Assembly (NCBI GenBank): GCA_009774625.1
Contig: VSOB01000014.1
Span: 1-56,035 of the forward strand
Reading direction: 5' to 3'
DNA: 56,035 bases
Origin: Lachnospiraceae bacterium
GTDB taxonomy: Bacteria > Bacillota > Clostridia > Lachnospirales > Lachnospiraceae
Shown here: piece by piece, positions 1-9,448 of the stretch
How positions within the stretch are numbered: the stretch's first letter is position 1
Layout of the letters: each line of letters begins with the position of its first letter
Position numbers and translations under genes: made by a program
Notes under the pieces: generated by a model
The model's input: only the letters and a program-made list of their open reading frames with translations
What the model was told of the DNA's origin: nothing
Databases searched by the model: none

Positions 1-756
1 ACCAAGAAGCACCTTTCCCTGTCCTACTCCTTTCGAGCCGGGATCCATCTCTTCCTGAATCTGCTCAATCAGCGAATCCGGAGGTGCCGTCCCCTCCGAA
101 CTGATGATAAGGGCTTTTACCGTACATGGCCCATATGCCAGCGGCGTAATGATTGCCCTACCAACACCATCATACGATTCACAGCTGGTCTTGTACTGCT
201 GCTTATTCCAGTTTTCAGCCGGCTCGGAGAGGGCTTCTTTCCACCGCTGCCGCAGATCTTCATCGCTTTCCTTATCAGTGCCTGCCGCATACATATCTCC
301 AAGTGTAGCAGATTTCAATCCCATAGTATTGCGCACTGGAACCAACCGCTCTCCTTTGAGCAGATAATTTGTCTCCGTTCCCGTAAGTTCAGACTGTAAA
401 TAAAAATCTTCCCCCTCCTGCACCACCACGAAATAATAACCGCCGGCCATGAACCTGTCTCCCACCAGATCCGCCGGTGCCACGCCGTCAAATACCGGCA
501 CATAATAAGATGATGTGGCCGCCTTGCGGTAAACCTGCTTCTGAGCCGCCCATTCATCCAGCACATCACCCGTGCATGTATCCGCAAACAGCAGATCAAA
601 CACGGACCGGAGATCCTCATAGAACTTTGCGGCTCGGAGACAGTGGCCGGCTGCCGCATCCATGTAGACGCTCCCTTCTCTGGTATCAACCCCCAGCGCA
701 TCTCCCATCTCCCTTGCCTGTTCCATAAAATAATCTTCGGTAAACTGCTCAAACAC
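1..756 (-). CDS. Baseplate J-like protein, partial at left edge
   Basis: Visible 252 codons match the phage baseplate J family (Mu gp47, PBSX XkdT), which builds the baseplate wedge of contractile tails. The family motif GTDKESDEDLR lies near residue 165, after an N-terminal region with VYMDAAAGH. The start is a GTG at 756 placed directly after the TGA of the DUF2634 gene, with GGAGG eight bases upstream inside that gene, so the two are probably translationally coupled. The 3' end is cut by the window edge. Order behind DUF2577 and DUF2634 genes is the XkdR-XkdS-XkdT order of PBSX, which supports the call. Confidence 0.88.
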   Translation of the reverse strand, partial: MFEQFTEDYFMEQAREMGDALGVDTREGSVYMDAAAGHCLRAAKFYEDLRSVFDLLFADTCTGDVLDEWAAQKQVYRKAATSSYYVPVFDGVAPADLVGDRFMAGGYYFVVVQEGEDFYLQSELTGTETNYLLKGERLVPVRNTMGLKSATLGDMYAAGTDKESDEDLRQRWKEALSEPAENWNKQQYKTSCESYDGVGRAIITPLAYGPCTVKALIISSEGTAPPDSLIEQIQEEMDPGSKGVGQGKVLLG

Positions 757-1185
757 TCAAATCACCTCCTTTATCGGGATTTCCCCATATATCGTATCTA
801 CGTCAAACGTAATGACACAGCTGTCTTGCATAGGATAGGTATCCTTAAATTCAATCCCCACATTATATACCCGCAGCACCCTTGGATCGTGGATCAGCGT
901 GTCCGTTACCAAAAAGGATATTTCCGCTTCTACATACTCCCTTGTTACCTCCTTATCCATCAGCGTATCTATAATTTCACTCCCATACTGATTCGAATAA
1001 ATCAGACAGCGGAAACGAGGCGTTAGTATCGCCTTTTTGATATACTGGTTCATGGCCTCCTGCCCATCAACAAAACCTATAATCCGCCCCTCGTCCCAGT
1101 CAATCTTATAAGTCCGGGAGGTTTTTTCCTGCTCATTTTCAATTGTTTCAAATGGAATAGGAATATCCAGGGCCATATGCATCAC
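757..1185 (-). CDS. DUF2634 baseplate protein (XkdS-like)
   Basis: A 142-residue protein with the DUF2634/XkdS look: an N-terminal strand-rich region (TYKIDWDEGRIIGFVDG), then AILTPRFRCLIYSNQYG, the part most conserved in the family and shared with gp25-like lysozyme-fold baseplate proteins. It probably forms part of the tail baseplate hub or wedge. The gene overlaps the DUF2577 gene upstream by four bases (ATGA) and abuts the baseplate J gene downstream. Length is normal for the family. No catalytic residues are expected or seen. Confidence 0.85.
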   Translation of the reverse strand: MMHMALDIPIPFETIENEQEKTSRTYKIDWDEGRIIGFVDGQEAMNQYIKKAILTPRFRCLIYSNQYGSEIIDTLMDKEVTREYVEAEISFLVTDTLIHDPRVLRVYNVGIEFKDTYPMQDSCVITFDVDTIYGEIPIKEVI

Positions 1186-1601
1186 CCCCTTCTATCCAGA
1201 ACATAATATTTTTTCCCATTGTTATAAGAAAGCAGATATACGATTTCACCTGCTTTCAGTCCCGTGTGAAGAATTATCTTGCCTCCCGTGAGCTGGAAAC
1301 CTTTCAGTTCATGTGTGTGTTTTCCGCTCTTTGCAATCCCCGGGTGCTCATGCTCTCCTTTTTCATCCTCCGCCCCGGTAGGAGCATACAGAGCGCCGTC
1401 ATCCATCATAATATCCGCCTCTATCTCATGATCCGTTAAATGCTCCGGGACTATCAGAGAATTGGCCGACAGGATCATCTTGGCATCATTAGTAAGGGTT
1501 ATTTCCAACGGGGCCGCATTTGTCACAGTGCCTTCAACCACGCCGGCGCCGTCTGGCGACATACTTTGTATCATCTGCTTTATGCTTGTCTGATCCTCCA
1601 T
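1182..1601 (-). CDS. DUF2577 baseplate protein (XkdR-like)
   Basis: A 139-residue protein resembling DUF2577/XkdR of PBSX-type phages, a small structural component near the baseplate hub. Visible features are a repeated beta-rich pattern, a histidine-rich stretch (EHEHPGIAKSGKHTHEL, roughly residues 83-99) that could bind metal, and the C-terminal GLKAGEIVYLLSYNNGKKYYVLDR motif region typical of the family. It sits between the XkdQ-like hub gene and DUF2634. The role is inferred from gene order and family, not from any enzyme motif. Confidence 0.82.
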   Translation of the reverse strand: MEDQTSIKQMIQSMSPDGAGVVEGTVTNAAPLEITLTNDAKMILSANSLIVPEHLTDHEIEADIMMDDGALYAPTGAEDEKGEHEHPGIAKSGKHTHELKGFQLTGGKIILHTGLKAGEIVYLLSYNNGKKYYVLDRRG

Positions 1602-1609
1602 AACCCCTC

Positions 1610-2590
1610 CTATCCGGCAGAATCGATATCGTCTGCAAAATTCAGTTTCAATGTCATTTTGTGGGATTTTCTTGTAAAGGTATGGCTATCCTCATCGATA
1701 TAAAAAGTTCTTTTTATTCCCAAATGTGGAATGATTACATAGACACATCCACCCGATACGGCCTCCGATATCCCAATGCCAGATACTTTCAGGGATTTTG
1801 TCGGCATGCCCTTTTCGGAAAATACCGACTGGACCAGTTCCTTCATCTGTGCATCGTTATAGCTGTCATCCACAGATTTAACCTCCATGAACACCCCTAT
1901 CTTTCCCTCTAAGGCGGTATTCACTTCCTCATAGACAACCGCATCCTCTTTTGACAAAAGTCGCACTCTCGTCTTTATTCCCACGATACTTTTTGTATAG
2001 TTATAGTCTGTAATGTTGGCGCCAACTTCCAGCACCCACTGTAGGGCGGATTCAGCCCTCCGCTTCAAATGGATATTTCCTTTCTCTGAAGAAATATAAT
2101 AACGGATGCCCGTCGCTTTATAGGTACTGCTCAGGGCATCCAGTAAAACATCATAATATGTGGTTTTTGCTTTCGGCAGCTCCGGAATGACATACACAGT
2201 ATCCACGGCTCCGCCTCCCATCATCCCAATCCGAGCCATGCAGTCATTGAAGATTTCCGTTGCCGTTTTATTGGTATAGCAAAAAGAATCCTTATTATTC
2301 GCCAGATAGTACATATTATCGTAGGCGGTGATCACAAGTTTTTTCTTATTGCTCTGCGTGTGGGACACGATGATTCCCCGGAACAATTCAGAGCCGTCCT
2401 CATACATAACACACTGGTCCCCATCCTCGCAGTCTACTGATACCCGTTTATGGCTGTCCCCATCATCATCCATCAGCGTGATTTTAACATTCCTTGGTGC
2501 GGCTCCTTTCCTGCCTCCCCAGGTAATTGTTTCAAAGCATTCTGAAACATCATAGCCCACAGTTCCTTTGATAATAATAAACTGGATCAT
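1610..2590 (-). CDS. Tail hub protein, XkdQ-like
   Basis: A 326-residue protein resembling XkdQ/YqbQ, the tail hub protein related to the T4 gp27 / Mu gpD fold that joins the tube to the baseplate spike. It begins directly with a beta-rich segment (SECFETITWGG) and contains the family region RYYISSEKGNIHLKRR near residue 165. Length is standard. It lies between the LysM protein and DUF2577, the invariable PBSX order. No hydrolase motif is visible, so any lytic role would come from other tail proteins. Confidence 0.82.
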   Translation of the reverse strand: MIQFIIIKGTVGYDVSECFETITWGGRKGAAPRNVKITLMDDDGDSHKRVSVDCEDGDQCVMYEDGSELFRGIIVSHTQSNKKKLVITAYDNMYYLANNKDSFCYTNKTATEIFNDCMARIGMMGGGAVDTVYVIPELPKAKTTYYDVLLDALSSTYKATGIRYYISSEKGNIHLKRRAESALQWVLEVGANITDYNYTKSIVGIKTRVRLLSKEDAVVYEEVNTALEGKIGVFMEVKSVDDSYNDAQMKELVQSVFSEKGMPTKSLKVSGIGISEAVSGGCVYVIIPHLGIKRTFYIDEDSHTFTRKSHKMTLKLNFADDIDSAG

Positions 2591-2602
2591 AGCACCTCCC
2601 TC

Positions 2603-3268
2603 CTACGCAGCCGGAATGGTCAGGACCTGCCCCGGATAAATGAGATTCGGATTCCCGCCAATCACCGATTTATTGGCATTATAAATAATCGTATATTTAG
2701 CTCCACTTCCATAAAATTTCTTGGAAATATTCCACAGGCAGTCCCCTTTTACCACTGTATATGTCTGACCTCCTGACGAAGAATTGTCAGTTCTGGATAC
2801 AGGTGCTGAGATTGTGGCCTTTTTCGTAGAAATCTCCACCTTGATCTGCCGTATGGTTACTTCTCTATATTCCTTTAAGGTAATGGAATAGTGAATCGTT
2901 TCCAGATCTCCACCCTGCTCCTCCGTATCAAATTTTTCTATCGTGACATACATAGATACATTCATGCCACCAGTAATAGTAAACCTTACCGGTTTTCCGC
3001 TGTTTTTCAATTCCAGAATCGTATTGACTGCAGAAAGGGGATCCGGAATATGCTTATAATCACACCCACTGAAATAGTGCTTTGGAAAGAAACTGGAAAA
3101 CTTAATGCTGGCCGCTTCGCTGTCCTGAATCACTGTCACTTCTCCAACACCGCATACCCTCATTTTGTCATTGTTGCTCCCATAGGCTATTTCAACTTTT
3201 TCTGGAAGGACGGGGAAGCGAAATTTAGTGTACTGCTGCGCAAGATACATCTGACAACTAGAACTCAT
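2603..3268 (-). CDS. LysM-domain tail protein (XkdP-like)
   Basis: A 221-residue protein with an N-terminal structural part and a C-terminal LysM domain at about residues 168-219 (TYTVVKGDCLWNISKKFYG ... NPNLIYPGQVLTIP). XkdP/YqbP proteins carry this layout and are thought to hold the tail tip against peptidoglycan during injection. The linker before LysM is Ser/Gly-rich (SRTDNSSSGGQ). The start overlaps the 3' end of the tape measure gene by 11 bases. LysM recognition is certain. Peptidoglycan binding by this copy is inferred from the domain family. Confidence 0.9.
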   Translation of the reverse strand: MSSSCQMYLAQQYTKFRFPVLPEKVEIAYGSNNDKMRVCGVGEVTVIQDSEAASIKFSSFFPKHYFSGCDYKHIPDPLSAVNTILELKNSGKPVRFTITGGMNVSMYVTIEKFDTEEQGGDLETIHYSITLKEYREVTIRQIKVEISTKKATISAPVSRTDNSSSGGQTYTVVKGDCLWNISKKFYGSGAKYTIIYNANKSVIGGNPNLIYPGQVLTIPAA

Positions 3269-6200
3269 ACGACATTTCCCCCTCCTCCATAATTTCCTGT
3301 CGAAGAATATCCATCAGGACACCCCTCATATTCTCAACAAGTACGTTTACGATATCCTCTTTGTTGGCACCACCGCCACTGACTTTCATTTCCCCGGCAC
3401 CCTCAATCCTAAGAGTAATAGTCTTATCACCAGAATCATCTCCGCTCCCTGTTTCCTCTGGAGGGGAAACGTAAAATTCTTTGTTTTCATTCCCCCGTGA
3501 CAGAATATTCGATGTTTCAGCAGCGGTATAAACTACCTCGCCACCGCCAAAGTTGACAAGTTCAGGCCCTTCCTCTCCTACAAGCGCAAGGCCCGGTTCA
3601 GCGTCAAGAGTTCCTGTGGCGTATTCATGATATCCGCCGCCGCTCAAAGTGTTATTTGCAAAGTTCAGTGAATCAATGGCTGCCTGCGCCCTTGCCACCC
3701 CGGCCTGAATCTCGCTCACATAGGCATCCATCGTAGCTTTCGCATTGGCTTTCGCTTCAGCAGACAAATCCATCCCATCAACCATATCTCCCATCTCTGT
3801 CTGCATATTAGCCAGTTTTTCAGAGAATTCCGTTTCCAGATCGGCCACGCTTGCGGCTGTTTCGCTCTGCGCCGTCTGCAGGTCGGTGTACTGCTGGACC
3901 ACAGCGGAAAGATCCGCATCATTCATACTTTCCATGCCGGCCAGCATTGCAGCGGATTCCTCACTTCCATCTGCCAGTCTTGCCAGCATATCGCTCAATC
4001 CCTCTATGTCGCTGGCCCTTTCGGTAAGGCTGGCCATGTTCTCATTGTAGGAATTCCAGTAATCAATCTGCGATTGAAGGGCATCCTGAATACTCTGAGA
4101 GGACATAGCAGCTACATCCTCCACCTCATCCCATAGACTATACTGCCCCTGGATGCTCTGCAGCGCGGCTTCGTATGCGGCATCATATTCCTCACAGAGA
4201 GATTGCAATGCCTCCGAATACTGGCTCAAAGCGTTCTGCGCCTCTGCGTATCCGTCAGATGTGTTTTCGACAGCCTCCTTCTCCTGTTCGAGTTTTTCAG
4301 CCATCTCGGTGGCGGAAGCACTTGCAAGGGCGAGTTCTGCCATCATTTCCTCTATTTCATCCTCGGAATATCCCATCTGCGCATAGCAGGATTCGATACT
4401 CTCCGTCAAGGTATCAAAGTTCTCCTTGGCTCCGCTTGTTGCTTCCTTTGCCTGATCCCAAACATGGTAAGCATCCTTTACTGAACCGCTCCAGTTCATT
4501 TCAGCACCATCAGCCCAGCCGGTCCATGCTAAAAAAGGATGTTCCTCAGCCCAGTCCTCTTCCAAAGCGCGCTCATATTCTGCCTTGGCAGCTATCTGCG
4601 TTTTCATGTTTTCATCATATTTAGCTTGAGCTTCCTGATACTGCGCAAGATAGCCCATGAGTGCATCCATATTGGCCTGCGCCCTTTCCTGCTCCGCTGA
4701 TTCCGAAACAACAGCCCACAGATCTTCCACGGACATATTCAGTTTCCCATTGGTTTCATCAAGTGTTAGATTTAATCCTTCATAGGAACCATTCAGCCGG
4801 TCCACAATGTTCTGCATGATTTCCAGCTGGCCACCCGACAGATCCGCACTCTCCGACATGGAAACCAGCTGCGCAATCAGTGATTTGGAATCCGATTCAC
4901 TCTGGTCTATCGAATCCACAGTTTCATCATAGGTATTCGCTATTTCATCCAGTGTGGTCTTGAGCTGCTCATTATATGCGATCAGGTCTCCAATGGTCTG
5001 TTTATTATTCTCGAACGCTTCAGACAGTTCGTCTATCTGGTTTTTCAGCTGATATGCTTCCACAGTATCAGCCGCTCCGGCCTCCGCAAGCGCATCATAC
5101 TGCTCCTGTAAACTTTCCAATTCATCGGCCATTTCCTGAGATGATGCTGTTAGAGATGCCTGCGCTTTTTCCGCTTCATCCTCGGCATTTGCCATATAAA
5201 TGACCGCTGCTGTGACAGCAGCTATCGCCCCCACGACAAGCATAATAGGGCCAAGTGCCACTGTCATAGTGGTTCCAAGTGCTGCGCTCGCCACCGCTGC
5301 GACTTTTGTGACGGCGATATATGCTGTTATCGCCAGCGTAACAGCTCCCACGCCGACAACAATACCGGTCAATACCGCAGTAATGGCCGGATGTTCATTG
5401 ATCAACTTCGTAAAGCCGTCTGTAATATCAGCAATCCCATTTTGGAATTGACTTATCACCGGATTCAGATCATCCCCGATGGCAATAGACAGATTATTGA
5501 AGCTGTTCTCCATCCTCTCCGTGCTGAAAGCGGTGGTATTTGTCATTGCCTCGTATGCCGCCTGGGTAGTCCCGGCAGAATTCGCCAGCTTCTCCAGATT
5601 GGAATTAAAGGTGTCCAGTCCCTGATTGATGATCGCATTTGCTGCTTTCCCGGCCTCGGCGCTGCCCCACAGGTTCATCATTGCCTCACCGTCCCGCCCG
5701 GCGCTCTCATACACAATATCAAGCACATCTGCCAAACTATACCCTGCATTCATCAGCTGTCCAAAAGACATACCGGTTTCTTCCGTGATGATAGTAGCCA
5801 CATTGGAGCCGGCGCTGCCCAGCTCATTAAACATGCTGGATATATAGGTTGTGGATTCCTCCACACTGATACCGGCTTTCGTCAGGCTGATATATCCTGA
5901 TTCCAAATTGTAAAGATCCACCGAGTACGCCGATGCGGTACTGATTGCCTTTCCCATACTGCTTGCCATTTGATCTATTGTCAGGACACCCAGGTTTTGG
6001 GATGTAACCAGACTGTCGGAAATATTAGTAACTTCGGAGGCCTCCAGCCCGTATGCGTTCAACGTGGTTGTCAGCACGGATAAGGCCGATGAAGAGGATG
6101 TAAAGCCGGCAGTTGCCAGCTTTGAAGCCTCCCCGACAGTTGCCACCGCAGATTCCGTTGCTACACCTGCGGATATGGCATTATAGGACGCATCTGCCAA

Positions 6201-6827
6201 TTCATTCACATTCCTCGCCGTATCCATGGAAAGATCTGATATTTGCGCAGATAATTCACCGGCAGACAATACTGTTGTGTCAGCGACCGTGGATACCATG
6301 GCCACATTCGTCTCAAACTCTGCCGCCGCCTGGGAGCACCCCATAAAGGCGCTGCCGATTGCAGTCAATGCCGCAACAATACCGACAGTAGCCAGCAGTT
6401 TATCCAGCCCTTCCACCGCACTTTGCGAACGCTCCCCGAAATCTTCCGCATCATCCCCGGCGTCCTCGGCTTCATCCCCAAAGTCTTCCAGGTCATCCGC
6501 CGCATCATCCAAGGCATCTCCCAAATGGTTTAATGCCTCCTCAGACATATAACCCATTTCCACAAGTTCCTCTATGGAATAGATGGCCTGCATTGCTTCC
6601 CGATCATAATTGCCTATCCTATCGGTCCAGTAATCTGTAGCAGCTGCCGCCCGCTCCATGGCATCCGCGGCGCCGGCAGCTCCTTCCGAAATCACATCAT
6701 AGGAAGAATCGGCGGCAGCCTCAATCCGGTCAAAGGAATCCAATGCCCTGGTACCGGCACTGACCATAGCGTCAAACCTTGAGCTGATTTCATCAACAGC
6801 CCTGAAGATTACAGATAATCCAGCCAT
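3258..6827 (-). CDS. Tail tape measure protein
   Basis: A 1189-residue protein of the TP901-type tape measure family, which sets tail length and is ejected with the DNA. Seen here: long Ala/Ser/Glu-rich helical stretches, the family core near residues 160-470 (AAAEFETNVAMV, SVEESTTYISSMFNELG, WGSAEAGKAAN), a hydrophobic membrane-like block around residues 480-560, then coiled coil with many Glu/Gln. Start ATG at 6827 follows an AAGGGGGCGG ribosome site, and the frameshift product of the chaperone genes stops two bases before it. It is the largest protein of the tail block, as expected. Confidence 0.95.
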   Translation of the reverse strand: MAGLSVIFRAVDEISSRFDAMVSAGTRALDSFDRIEAAADSSYDVISEGAAGAADAMERAAAATDYWTDRIGNYDREAMQAIYSIEELVEMGYMSEEALNHLGDALDDAADDLEDFGDEAEDAGDDAEDFGERSQSAVEGLDKLLATVGIVAALTAIGSAFMGCSQAAAEFETNVAMVSTVADTTVLSAGELSAQISDLSMDTARNVNELADASYNAISAGVATESAVATVGEASKLATAGFTSSSSALSVLTTTLNAYGLEASEVTNISDSLVTSQNLGVLTIDQMASSMGKAISTASAYSVDLYNLESGYISLTKAGISVEESTTYISSMFNELGSAGSNVATIITEETGMSFGQLMNAGYSLADVLDIVYESAGRDGEAMMNLWGSAEAGKAANAIINQGLDTFNSNLEKLANSAGTTQAAYEAMTNTTAFSTERMENSFNNLSIAIGDDLNPVISQFQNGIADITDGFTKLINEHPAITAVLTGIVVGVGAVTLAITAYIAVTKVAAVASAALGTTMTVALGPIMLVVGAIAAVTAAVIYMANAEDEAEKAQASLTASSQEMADELESLQEQYDALAEAGAADTVEAYQLKNQIDELSEAFENNKQTIGDLIAYNEQLKTTLDEIANTYDETVDSIDQSESDSKSLIAQLVSMSESADLSGGQLEIMQNIVDRLNGSYEGLNLTLDETNGKLNMSVEDLWAVVSESAEQERAQANMDALMGYLAQYQEAQAKYDENMKTQIAAKAEYERALEEDWAEEHPFLAWTGWADGAEMNWSGSVKDAYHVWDQAKEATSGAKENFDTLTESIESCYAQMGYSEDEIEEMMAELALASASATEMAEKLEQEKEAVENTSDGYAEAQNALSQYSEALQSLCEEYDAAYEAALQSIQGQYSLWDEVEDVAAMSSQSIQDALQSQIDYWNSYNENMASLTERASDIEGLSDMLARLADGSEESAAMLAGMESMNDADLSAVVQQYTDLQTAQSETAASVADLETEFSEKLANMQTEMGDMVDGMDLSAEAKANAKATMDAYVSEIQAGVARAQAAIDSLNFANNTLSGGGYHEYATGTLDAEPGLALVGEEGPELVNFGGGEVVYTAAETSNILSRGNENKEFYVSPPEETGSGDDSGDKTITLRIEGAGEMKVSGGGANKEDIVNVLVENMRGVLMDILRQEIMEEGEMSYEF

Positions 6828-6829
6828 AT

Positions 6830-7488
6830 CTACCGCCCCCTTTCCGTTCTGCGATATATTGAATCTCTACGGCAGGGGGATTCATCCTCAATTATCTCGG
6901 ACGCAATAAAAAAGCACTTCGTTTTCTGCGGCATGGCATCAAATTCCTCCGGGCGGAGATTATGCCTTTGCCACAGCCGATGTGCCCAGTATCCGTCTGT
7001 CCCCCTGCTCTTTATCAGTTTTTTGCGTCTTCTACCTCCCGCTCATTGCTTTCAGCTGCATCCATCAGGCCCAGGATCTCCAGAACCTTTCTGGACACAT
7101 GCCCGAATTCATCATTATCCGGGAAAACTTTCAGCGGCATATCGGTAATATCAACGCAGTCATAATACTTCACAATCTCCGGATCCTTCAAATTCGGATA
7201 AACCAGCGCCTCCACGATGATATGACGGGTTGCCTTTACGCTGTCCTTCTCGGTCTTGAACACCACCTCGCCATTCTGCACGATATAATTCCCCTTTTTA
7301 TCCTTCATCGGGGTGCGGGACTTATACATGTCGTTGATCTTGGCGATGGTATCATTATGCAGCTTTTTGACTTCCATCTGCACGACCTTGCCTTTTTCAT
7401 CCACAAACCGGGGCGGTGCCGGGACCTGAAAGATCTTCTCCTGTTTGGAATCTTCTCTCATAAAATACTTCAAATTCTTGTCTGCCAT
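6830..7488 (-). CDS. Tail assembly chaperone, -1 frameshift extended product
   Basis: Reading the chaperone gene through a -1 slip at 7024-7018 gives a protein of about 219 residues that ends at TAG 6832-6830, two bases before the tape measure ATG. The added 60-odd residues contain LRPEEFDAMPQKTKCFFIAS, which is the look of the second chaperone domain (lambda T part, XkdN extension): an LRP-x-EF-x-x-M core followed by a basic/acidic tail. No start codon with a ribosome site exists for this second frame alone, so it is only reachable by frameshifting. Known in lambda-like and Mu-like tails. Here it is predicted from the sequence. Confidence 0.8.
7015..7488 (-). CDS. Tail assembly chaperone, zero-frame product (XkdN-like)
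   Basis: A 157-residue XkdN-like protein that coats the tape measure during tail assembly (the equivalent of lambda gpG). I chose ATG 7488 because AGGAGGATG lies just upstream. An earlier in-frame start at 7539 has no such site. The last codons are GCA AAA AAC TGA, which places a slippery heptamer immediately before the stop (see the frameshift entry). Position directly upstream of the tape measure gene and downstream of the tail tube is the standard place for this chaperone. Confidence 0.85.
   Translation of the reverse strand: MADKNLKYFMREDSKQEKIFQVPAPPRFVDEKGKVVQMEVKKLHNDTIAKINDMYKSRTPMKDKKGNYIVQNGEVVFKTEKDSVKATRHIIVEALVYPNLKDPEIVKYYDCVDITDMPLKVFPDNDEFGHVSRKVLEILGLMDAAESNEREVEDAKN
7018..7038 (-). 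other. Programmed -1 frameshift site (A AAA AAC) with upstream SD-like stimulator
   Basis: On the minus strand the zero-frame codons GCA AAA AAC contain the canonical heptamer A AAA AAC (7024-7018), directly followed by the TGA stop. About ten bases upstream is GGGAGG, an internal Shine-Dalgarno-like stretch at the spacing that stimulates -1 slippage in dnaX. The -1 frame stays open for about 60 codons to the tape measure gene. Frame, stop position and product similarity all agree. Confidence 0.82.
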
Positions 7489-7576
7489 AGTGCATCCTCC
7501 TAATTTATCGCTACGAGCCTCTATCTTGACCTGTAGCATTATTTAAAGCCTGTCAACGGGTTAACCACTGTTTTAC

Positions 7577-7625
7577 AAAAAAGCGGGCAGGAAAAGGCAC
7601 ACACAAAGCCTCCCCTGCCCTTTTT
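7577..7625 (-). terminator. Hairpin terminator between tail tube and chaperone genes
   Basis: An inverted repeat pairs GGGCAGG (7585-7591) with CCTGCCC (7614-7620), with an inner GGC/GCC pair. The minus strand continues with a run of six T (7582-7577), and the plus strand has five T (7621-7625), so it could work in both directions. It lies after the tail tube gene, where partial termination would give more tube than chaperone and tape measure. Confidence 0.65.
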
Positions 7626-7627
7626 AC

Positions 7628-8056
7628 TTACACCACATTCCGCGCTCCGAAAGCAATAGATTCCTTAACCAACTCTCCATCGGTATCGATATCCAACAGC
7701 GGAATCTCACCCGTGATCACGGCGCCGGTCACGGTTACAGATTCACTTCCTACCGTCTCGTAGTAGTCCGAATCCGGATCCGTGCGGATTCCCTGGAACG
7801 TAAACTCCGGCGTCTTCCCGTTGGAAATATATTCCTTTACGATCCGTTCATACCGGGCAGTGGTCTTGTATTCATCCAGCGTACCGGTTATGTCATAACC
7901 TACCCAGCGCCGGTGTGTTCCCTTCTTCCCGACAATACGGTAATTCGCCACCTTGGGTACAAAGCGGATCGTCATTTTTACAGAATCCATTACCTCTATG
8001 CCATTGATATACGCCTTGCCTTCCACAGCGCTAAGCGGCTTGATATTTTCTGACAT
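7628..8056 (-). CDS. Tail tube protein (XkdM-like)
   Basis: A 142-residue protein matching the XkdM/DUF2001 tail tube family of contractile phages: it opens with PLSAVEGKAYINGIEVMD and contains the beta-rich core (GKKGTHRRWVGYDITGTLDEYK) expected of tube subunits. Many copies stack inside the sheath to form the DNA channel. A strong GGAGGTG ribosome site precedes ATG 8056. It follows the sheath gene and is itself followed by a hairpin terminator, consistent with a need for high expression. Confidence 0.88.
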   Translation of the reverse strand: MSENIKPLSAVEGKAYINGIEVMDSVKMTIRFVPKVANYRIVGKKGTHRRWVGYDITGTLDEYKTTARYERIVKEYISNGKTPEFTFQGIRTDPDSDYYETVGSESVTVTGAVITGEIPLLDIDTDGELVKESIAFGARNVV

Positions 8057-8074
8057 ATCTTATTACACCTCCTT

Positions 8075-9448
8075 CTATCGTGTGGAAACAGAAAAATACA
8101 GTTTCTCGGCGGAATCCACCGCCTGCAGGCCGACATTGAAAAAAGTTTCGTCCCCCTGGCTGCGGCTCTGGTCCACATAAAAATCTTCCTCCAGGTTGAT
8201 ATTCATAATCGAGCCGTCCCCTCCATCGGATACCGGGCCATAGGAATTAAGCAGCTCCCGGCCTAGCCCCTCCATGATAAGCCACCCATCCGGATCATTA
8301 TTGAATTTGTTCGGCGGGAAGTTCAGGCGCAAATCCTCCGCAAAGGAATCATACACACGGATAACACGGTTCTTCGCATAATCGGAAGTCCGGTCCGTGG
8401 TGAAGTTGTGAAGAGAATTGATGTCATATTCGACAACAATTTTATCTTCGTCAGAACGGGAAAAGAAGAACTCCCCATTCTTGATCGCCTCGATTGCCTC
8501 CTCATTGGACTTCACGCCGACAATGTCAATCGCCCCTGTGTACTCCACATAAGTGTTGGATTGCGTCTTGGAAGCTCCCGCCGTTGCCCCTGCCACCCAT
8601 GCACACGCCTGAGCAACCGTGAGCTGCTTGCCGCTTTCCGTCCCATCATCCAGAATCACAGAATTTGTCACATTGATAATGCCCTCAAAATCAGCTTTGC
8701 AGTTCGGAAGAACCGCCTGCACATATTTCCCGACACTATTACGCAACATTTTGATCTTGGCGATACACACTGTCTGCAAAGTAGTTTCTGTAATCGGGAA
8801 GCACATGGTATTCCACCGAACCTTTTCTACCTTATCCAGGAAACCGGTAACGGCAGAGTTCTCCGTTGTCCCATTATCTCCACCCGCCAGCCGCAGAGAT
8901 GCGATTGCCTTCAACTCGACATCCTCTGTAGTTGCCTTAAAGGTAACATACTTGCCTGCGGATGCCGCTACCAGATCGCCATGGGTTTTCACTCCCTCAT
9001 AGATCTCCACCTTTTCCGTGCCCATATAGACAGTTACATCGAACCCGCCCAGCACATTCTCGGCGGATACAACAGAAAGATCATTGCCTCTGGTACCAGG
9101 ATATGCGGCCGTTACCGTCAAACCATCCTCTGTGGTTGCTTTCGCCTCGATACCTGTATTGATGATATAGACATAACAGGTAATCGCATTTTTAAAGATC
9201 TCGCGCACCATCAGCATAAAGTCATTTGCATCGTAAACGCTTCTGCCGAGCTTATGCAGGTACGCATCCGGGGAATCCACCGACAGCTTGATAAATTCCC
9301 CATTCGGCCCCCAGTCATATCCAACAAAGGGGATCACCGCAATGCCACGGGTGGAACCCTTTGCTTTCTGCTGCCTCTTGGACTTTACATTGACATAGGT
9401 TCCGGGCCTGGTTTTTCCCACGTTGATGTCAAAATTTCCACCAGCCAT
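8075..9448 (-). CDS. Tail sheath protein (XkdK-like)
   Basis: A 457-residue contractile tail sheath protein. The start MAGGNFDINVGKTRPG is typical, and the C-terminal region LEEDFYVDQSRSQGDETFFNVGLQAVDSAEKLYF matches the conserved sheath end that interlocks with neighbours. I chose ATG 9448 because AAGGAGGT lies eight bases upstream, and it forms a TAATG overlap with the preceding small gene. A nine-residue longer start at 9475 lacks a site. Presence of a sheath makes the phage a myovirus-type or PBSX-type particle. Confidence 0.93.
   Translation of the reverse strand: MAGGNFDINVGKTRPGTYVNVKSKRQQKAKGSTRGIAVIPFVGYDWGPNGEFIKLSVDSPDAYLHKLGRSVYDANDFMLMVREIFKNAITCYVYIINTGIEAKATTEDGLTVTAAYPGTRGNDLSVVSAENVLGGFDVTVYMGTEKVEIYEGVKTHGDLVAASAGKYVTFKATTEDVELKAIASLRLAGGDNGTTENSAVTGFLDKVEKVRWNTMCFPITETTLQTVCIAKIKMLRNSVGKYVQAVLPNCKADFEGIINVTNSVILDDGTESGKQLTVAQACAWVAGATAGASKTQSNTYVEYTGAIDIVGVKSNEEAIEAIKNGEFFFSRSDEDKIVVEYDINSLHNFTTDRTSDYAKNRVIRVYDSFAEDLRLNFPPNKFNNDPDGWLIMEGLGRELLNSYGPVSDGGDGSIMNINLEEDFYVDQSRSQGDETFFNVGLQAVDSAEKLYFSVSTR

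Noticed and set aside
315..752. A 145-residue minus-strand frame at the left end
   Set aside because: Trp/Arg/Cys-rich frame overlapping the baseplate J gene, whose own frame is open to the edge and has family motifs.
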